Under the pieces are notes generated by a model. That model saw nothing but the letters and a program-made list of their open reading frames with translations, had not been told where the DNA came from and ran no database searches. The position numbers were made by a program, and so were the translations under genes. A stretch of 64,000 nucleotides of DNA, from the NCBI GenBank assembly GCA_020137815.1, contig CM035351.1, positions 6,727,315-6,791,314 of the forward strand. Reading direction: 5' to 3'. Numbering within the stretch: the stretch's first letter is position 1; the number at the start of each line of letters is the position of its first letter. Shown one piece after another: positions 55,607-64,000 of the stretch. This DNA is from Hormiphora californensis (lineage: Eukaryota > Ctenophora > Tentaculata > Cydippida > Pleurobrachiidae).

Positions 55607-56654
55607 ATGGGTCATGCGGAGAACCCTGAGAATCCGTATTCCTTCCTGAACTTCCTTAACAACGGTTGCCATGACTCCGGCAGCTCCTCATTATCAGTAG
55701 GTCTTGTTGTTTTGTAACTTAGCATCTGTTATTAATTCCTGACCTTAGGTCTTTTTATCTTTTCTAGCAACTCTTATTCGCGGTGTCTCAGTGATTGTTA
55801 TCACACATTTGTCTGACTGCTATAAATAACCACACTATCTATATCAGGGCAAATCACTTGAAGCAGATCGTCCCAGAAAGATGTCCCACCCATCCTCCCC
55901 TGCCCTCTCCACAAGATCAAACAACTCCTCCTCAAAACCAAACACACCCAGTAAGCTGTTTTGGGCAACCTGAATTTACTTCTTTTTGGGAGGGTATAGC
56001 ACCTGTATTATATATTGTCCACACCGTTTCCTTTCCACTCTGATTAAACTCCTCTCTACCTCTCCAGGTAAGAGTGTATATCACATGAGTATGCGAGAGC
56101 TCCGGGAGATGCTGGAGGCCCTTCAGATCCGGAACACTGAACTGGAGGAAAAGGAGTTTGAGACGGACCAGCTCAAATTGCGGCTGGAACAGGTCCAACA
56201 ACAACTTGCAATAACCGAGACAGAACTTGCCAAGAGCCGGAAAAAGTGTAAAAAGTTGCATATTGAACTGGCTGAGGTAAGGGGAGATAATTATTACTTA
56301 TAAATTACTGTACATAAAGTTAGTTAACAGTAATTAGTTATAGTTACTCTAAAATTGTGTCAATTATCTATCTCTCCCTTCCCTCCCTAGTCCCGATTCA
56401 AAGAGGAACAAGACACTGAGGACCTGGACAGGATGGTTAAGCGGGTGGAGCAGAAACTGGAACGATCCGAAGCAAGAGCATCAGAAGCGGAAGCAGAGTT
56501 ACATCGTTCAAAGGCTCAAATCACAACAGTGGATGCGGATAGAATCGCATGGCAGATTTCACAGAGCGCTGAAAGTGCGGAGACCTTGGTCAAACAGATG
56601 TGTACTGGGATCGAGGATCTTCGACGCATTGCCAACACTCTTTCAACCAAATGA
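55607..56654 (+). CDS. ENTR1: Endosome-associated trafficking regulator 1 homologue, complete copy
   Basis: Starts MGHAENPENPYSFLNFLNNG at 55607; then the linker exon (about 55848-55951), coiled-coil exon (about 56069-56277) and the last exon 56391-56654. The C-terminus matches ENTR1 well: EEQDTEDLDRMVKRVEQKLE, then a second helix, and SAETLVKQMCTGIEDLRRIA near the end, equivalent to the ENTR1 segment with ASIKQLVSGAETL. Predicted almost entirely coiled coil. Known role: endosome-to-membrane recycling and a role at the centrosome/cilium base, with VPS35 and PTPN13 partners in mammals. It is shorter than vertebrate ENTR1. I judge this the parent copy. Confidence 0.82.
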
Positions 56655-57615
56655 GAGGAATCGTTGAAATGGAAATATTGAGTAAGGGTCCAGTGTGTGT
56701 GTGGACAATTTTTAACGTGTATAAAATAATAGCGGCTGATAGAACGTGGTGACGTTATTTTTAAAACAGTTTCACAAAACCTTTGTAACTTGTTCACTGT
56801 TCTCCAAGAATCCTTCACCCCTCCTTTTTAAGGTCATGTAAATAGGAAACTGGCTACACAGGGGCAACAATGTTCAACATTCAACAATCATCATCAAGTT
56901 TCATGTCAACACAGTTCTACATAAAAAGAATTGAAGAAAGACTGAAGTGTGAACATTAGAGAGTGAGAATACGATCCCAAATTTCCCACGGTCTCACAGA
57001 TTACTGCTGCACCCCAACCTAATAACAACCCCAATGTAACAGAGATACTGCATCACTGGTCCCACATGTCCAATACCTCCCCAACTCCCAACCCAATACT
57101 GCCCCAATGTAACAGAGGTACTGCTGCATCACCTGTCCAATACCTCCCCAACCCTATACTGCCCCCCCCTCCCCCAATACTGCCCCAATGTAAATACTAC
57201 CGGTTTTGTAAGTTATTCTTTTACACGTGTGTGCTCTAATTATTGCTGTACATCGGAACACCTGTAAATATATTATATATTATCTGTTTTATCTTTAGTT
57301 CAGGTTGATTACGTCATCAAACTAATTAAAAGTTTGATGTAAGGCGTGAAACCTGTTAACTTATGTCCCCCAATATATATTATCTGTTCCACGATATGTG
57401 TGCATTATGTGTTTTTGGTTAAAATATCATATATATAATTGTCATAAACTGTGTAAGGAATTAATTGATATATTGTAACGCAACAGTAGAACTTTTACGA
57501 TATACAAAACTGAGTTTTTTATTCGCATAATTTACAACCTCTTTACACCCTCTAAATCTCCCTCAATTTCCACTTTGTTTAATTAGGCTGAGTAATGTCG
57601 TGAGGCGGACTGAAA
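56655..57615. other. Intergenic region between ENTR1 and the KIAA2013 homologue
   Basis: It contains a short C-rich tandem region (57000-57200; CCCCAATGTAACAGAG repeated at least twice, with CCAATACTGCCCC variants) and AT-rich sequence with ATATAT stretches (57260-57470). An inverted pair ATCAAACTAATTAAAAGTTTGAT sits at 57317-57339. No gene. Confidence 0.5.
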
Positions 57616-61217
<3,602 letters not shown>

Positions 61218-61639
61218 TGAGATGAGTGGTGGAGTTTGGTTTAAAAACACAACTGAGCTAAGGCTGAACTGCAAGTTGTATCTAAAGTGAGACCTAAACA
61301 CAACTGGCGTACGGAAAATAAAATACAATTTCAGCACTGTAGAGATCTCGAATTATCGCGCCCTCCGTCAAGTCGAGATTGGGATCTAATTGGGTACACT
61401 CACACATCTCCGCTCCCCTATCCCTGTGATCCGCTGACCGGGCTCTATATTCTCCTTGAAGTTGGCTTAGCCTGAGCCCTGATCATGAGAAGGATTCTCT
61501 TTAGTTTCATTCATTATAATCATGATAGGTTCCTTTATAATTTTCTCTCATTTCATGCTGTAAATCTCTTTTACAATCACCCCCATCTCTCCTTTTCTCT
61601 CGCTCACTCCCTTTTTCTCCCTTTCTCTCCCTGTCTCTC

Positions 61640-62240
61640 TCTAGTCTGCCATGAACTCTAGGTCTTGCAGTTGGAGAAGGGAAATGAACACAAGCTAGTT
61701 TTGCATGAACTCTAGGTCTTGCAATTGGGAGAGGGGAATGGACACAAGCTAGTTTTGCATGAACTCTAGGTCTTGCAATTGGGAGAGGGGAATGGACACA
61801 AGCTAGTTTTGCATGAACTCTAGGTTTTGAAATTAAAGTAAAGAAATGAACACAAGCTAGTTTGCCAGGACCTCTAGGTCTTGCAGTTGGGGGAGGGAGA
61901 AATGAACACAAGAGCTAGTTTACCAGGAACTCTCTAGGTCTTGTAGTTGGAGGAGAGAAATGAACACACGCTAGTTTACCAGGAACTCTAGATCTAGGTT
62001 TTGAAGTTAGGGGCGGGGGATGAACACAAACTAGTTTGCCAGGAACTCTATAGGTCTTGCAGTTGGGGGAGGGAGAAATGAACACAAGCTAGTTTGTCAG
62101 GTCCTCTAGGTCTTGAAGTTGGGGGAAGAAAACAAGCTAGTTTACCAGGAATTATAGGTCTTGAAGTTGGGAAGCCGGGGGAGAAATGAACTCAATCTAG
62201 CCTGACAAGAAATCTAGATCTTGCAGTTGGGGGGGGGGGG
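61640..62240. repeat. About 56-60 bp minisatellite, roughly ten copies
   Basis: The unit reads CTCTAGGTCTTGCAGTTGGG, a purine-rich stretch, then GAAATGAACACAAGCTAGTT and TGCCAGGAA. Copies diverge progressively to the right, with indels. It lies after the last recognised KIAA2013 exon of the first copy. Confidence 0.92.
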
Positions 62241-62419
62241 TAAATGATGACATGACGACACTGAAAAGAGCAGTCACTGATGCAAGAGATTGTCACTGGA
62301 GATGACAGGACTGGAATAGGGCTTGGTCAATTGTATATTTTTGATTTGTGATTAAGGGGCAATTTTAAGGTGAGAGGGTGGGAACTGAGAAGGATAGAAT
62401 CGAAGGGAGATGGGGACAA

Positions 62420-62425
62420 AGAGAG

Positions 62426-62477
<52 letters not shown>

Positions 62478-62779
62478 AGATAGCTAGAGCGACGAGAGAG
62501 AGAGGAGAGGAGAGAGAGAGAGGAGAGAGAGAGATAATAGAGATAGTAGATAGAGACTGGCAGAGATAGAGACTGACAGAGAATTAGAGATAGGATAGAG
62601 ATATGAGAGGAGAAAGAGAGACGAGAAAAGAGATGGAGGAATGGGACACGAAGAGAGAGAATGACACTGAAAAGACATAGAGGAAAGTGGTCCAAGGAGA
62701 TCATAGACACGATAGATAGAGATAGAGATAGGTGCATTGTAATTATGGGATTATATGAGAAAGGAAATACTATAAGAAA

Positions 62780-62820
<41 letters not shown>

Positions 62821-62920
62821 AGCAGAAGAAGAGAGAGAGAGAAGAGAGAGAGGGAGATGTAGAGAGAGACGGAGAGAGAGAGAGAGACAGTAGAGAGAGA
62901 GAGACAGAGAGCTGAACATT
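62420..62920. repeat. Cluster of (GA)n and AG-rich simple sequence
   Basis: Pure (GA)n at 62420-62475 and 62784-62816, joined by degenerate GAGATAGA repeats. No coding content. Confidence 0.93.
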
Positions 62921-62999
62921 GAACAAAGAATATGGAGGAGAAGGGGATAGACGCGGAATAAAAAGTACAATCAATACATTAAAGCATACAAATCATTGA

Positions 63000-63640
63000 G
63001 AACAACACAAGCAAAAATTTTCACTTTACGGTTACTTCATTTGAGATTTAGGTGAAGTCCAGAAAATCTAGGTAACATGAAGCCAGCTTCCGTACCCGGA
63101 AGGGTGTGTACAGTGTACTTTTGTCACCCCTGACCCCATTAGCACCCCGGAAGTCAACTGATACCGGCTTCCGTACAGGATCAATAATGTAAGGTCGTCT
63201 TGTGTTTCAATATCTCTTTTTTTTGCAATGATAAGTAATATAAGTTCAGTTGGTATTGTGGAAAGTTTGATTTGTCTAAGAAGTTTTGTTGACTCGTCTA
63301 CGAGTAGAAGGGCGCGGCTCAGTCCCCTGAGCGCGTTTACGCAGCGCCCTCGTGCTGAATTGTTTGCTATTTTCCATACACGCAGTTGTGTTTAAGCCGA
63401 GACTATACTCTAAACTTCTCTCCGACGATTCATGGTATGGAACTGCGATCAACCTCCTCCTTGAGGCTCAGTTACATCCGGTCTCGAGTATGAAGAGGTA
63501 TAGTTGATGTCAGCTCTCTATTAACACCCGATCACCGGCACGGTATGTGCGGTGAATGGATGATTTGTGGCATCCCTACCAGAGGGTCAGTTACAAAATA
63601 CTTGCTGCTCTCCACTCTCACTCTCTCTTCTCTCTCTACT
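63000..63640. other. Unassigned sequence before the repeated KIAA2013 exon
   Basis: Holds a repeated fragment GCTTCCGTACCCGGAAG / GGCTTCCGTACAGGATC (63087 and 63168) and a GC-rich patch with GCGC words near 63310-63350. No gene motif. Confidence 0.4.
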
Positions 63641-63704
63641 CTCTCTCTCTCTCCTTCCCTTCTCTCTCTCTCTCTCTCTCTTCTCCTCTCGTCTCTCTCC
63701 TCTT

Positions 63705-63735
<31 letters not shown>

Positions 63736-63765
63736 ATCTACAACTATCTCTCTCTATACTACACG

Positions 63766-64000
63766 TGCAGCTTCTCTACACACGTTACGCAAAATTGCCG
63801 TGTCCGCTCTGCGGTCTATTGCGAAACACATAGAGAAGACAATTTAGCCGGTAATAGGATAATTTAAGTTGTGTTCGACAGAGCGCCCTCTGACCTAACT
63901 TCCCTCTATTTCCAGGTGTCAGGGTAGTTCCACTCCAAGATCATCTGTTAGCTAAACCTGCTGCAGTTAATGCCACCCTGTACTACCTACTGAGCATGTT
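63766..64000 (+). pseudogene. Second copy of a KIAA2013 exon and its 5' intron, cut by the window end
   Basis: Matches 60541-60775 with about two differences in 235 bp (one C missing in the run before the acceptor; GCTGCT to GCTGCA). The exon part starts at 63915 and encodes VRVVPLQDHLLAKPAAVNAT again. Either a tandem exon duplication, a second gene copy, or two haplotypes placed in series by the assembly. Confidence 0.75.

Larger units (their letters stand above)
52690..56394 (+). repeat. Tandem segmental duplication, copy 2
   Basis: Begins with CCCTAACCC-type repeats and the shared AACCGCTTGTCAGCACTCAC, and is colinear with 46380-51436. It carries a private insertion of about 570 bp (52773-53345) upstream of DCTN6 and continues past 56394 into the authentic last ENTR1 exon, so copy 2 is likely the ancestral right end. 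Confidence 0.92.

Noticed and set aside
61640-62240. Regular 56-60 bp array considered as CRISPR-like
   Set aside because: No spacer/repeat alternation, progressive divergence and animal context; a minisatellite.

Overview
The window is nuclear DNA from an animal (metazoan). Genes are split by short GT-AG introns, mostly 80-300 bp, and encode animal-type proteins: CTDSPL2, RALBP1, ENTR1, dynactin p27, SDHD, KIAA2013, legumain, Yippee-like, tryptophan dioxygenase, a rhodopsin-class GPCR and CAP proteins. Genes are dense, (GA)n/(TC)n tracts and minisatellites are abundant, and there are many hairpin or foldback elements. This would suit a compact invertebrate genome such as a sponge or another early-branching animal, but I cannot name the species from sequence alone.

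Layout, left to right. 117-3294 (-): a secreted multi-domain protein of the copper-only superoxide-dismutase-repeat type. 5693-9477 (-): a Yippee-like zinc protein. 10767-20997 (-): a CTDSPL2-type phosphatase whose 6.4-kb intron holds a complete seven-exon GPCR gene on the opposite strand (16218-18827) and a homopolymer-rich block of doubtful sequence (about 12640-14150). 22484-28273 (+): a RALBP1-like RhoGAP. One of its introns contains an intact single-exon gene (24536-25654) for a secreted precursor with 23 copies of YYVPG. 29155-33097 (-): legumain. 33578-36354 (-): a PX-domain coiled-coil protein. 36967-41060 (-): two tandem CAP-domain genes. 42294-44546 (+): tryptophan 2,3-dioxygenase. 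About 46380-56654 (+): a tandemly duplicated three-gene cassette (DCTN6, SDHD, ENTR1), whose left copy is cut by a non-LTR retrotransposon and given a new ENTR1 tail. 57616-64000 (+): a KIAA2013 (DUF2152) gene, one of whose exons reappears at the window end.

The genes are mostly unrelated housekeeping or secreted functions; I see no operon-like pathway. The most novel items are: (1) the YYVPG repeat precursor, which looks like a neuropeptide or secreted repetitive-peptide gene nested in a RhoGAP intron; (2) a tree-like foldback element at 15868-16140 whose small hairpins have unrelated stems but apices flanked by CTCG direct repeats, just upstream of the GPCR; (3) twin long palindromes at 34509-34694; (4) two CAP paralogues with nearly identical exons but unrelated introns; (5) a duplication whose roughly 20 coding differences all appear synonymous.

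Limits: gene models were spliced by eye from GT-AG sites, reading phase and remembered family sequences. First exons and UTRs are the weakest parts. Several conserved genes carry apparent one- or two-base indels, which I think are more often sequence error than true pseudogenisation.
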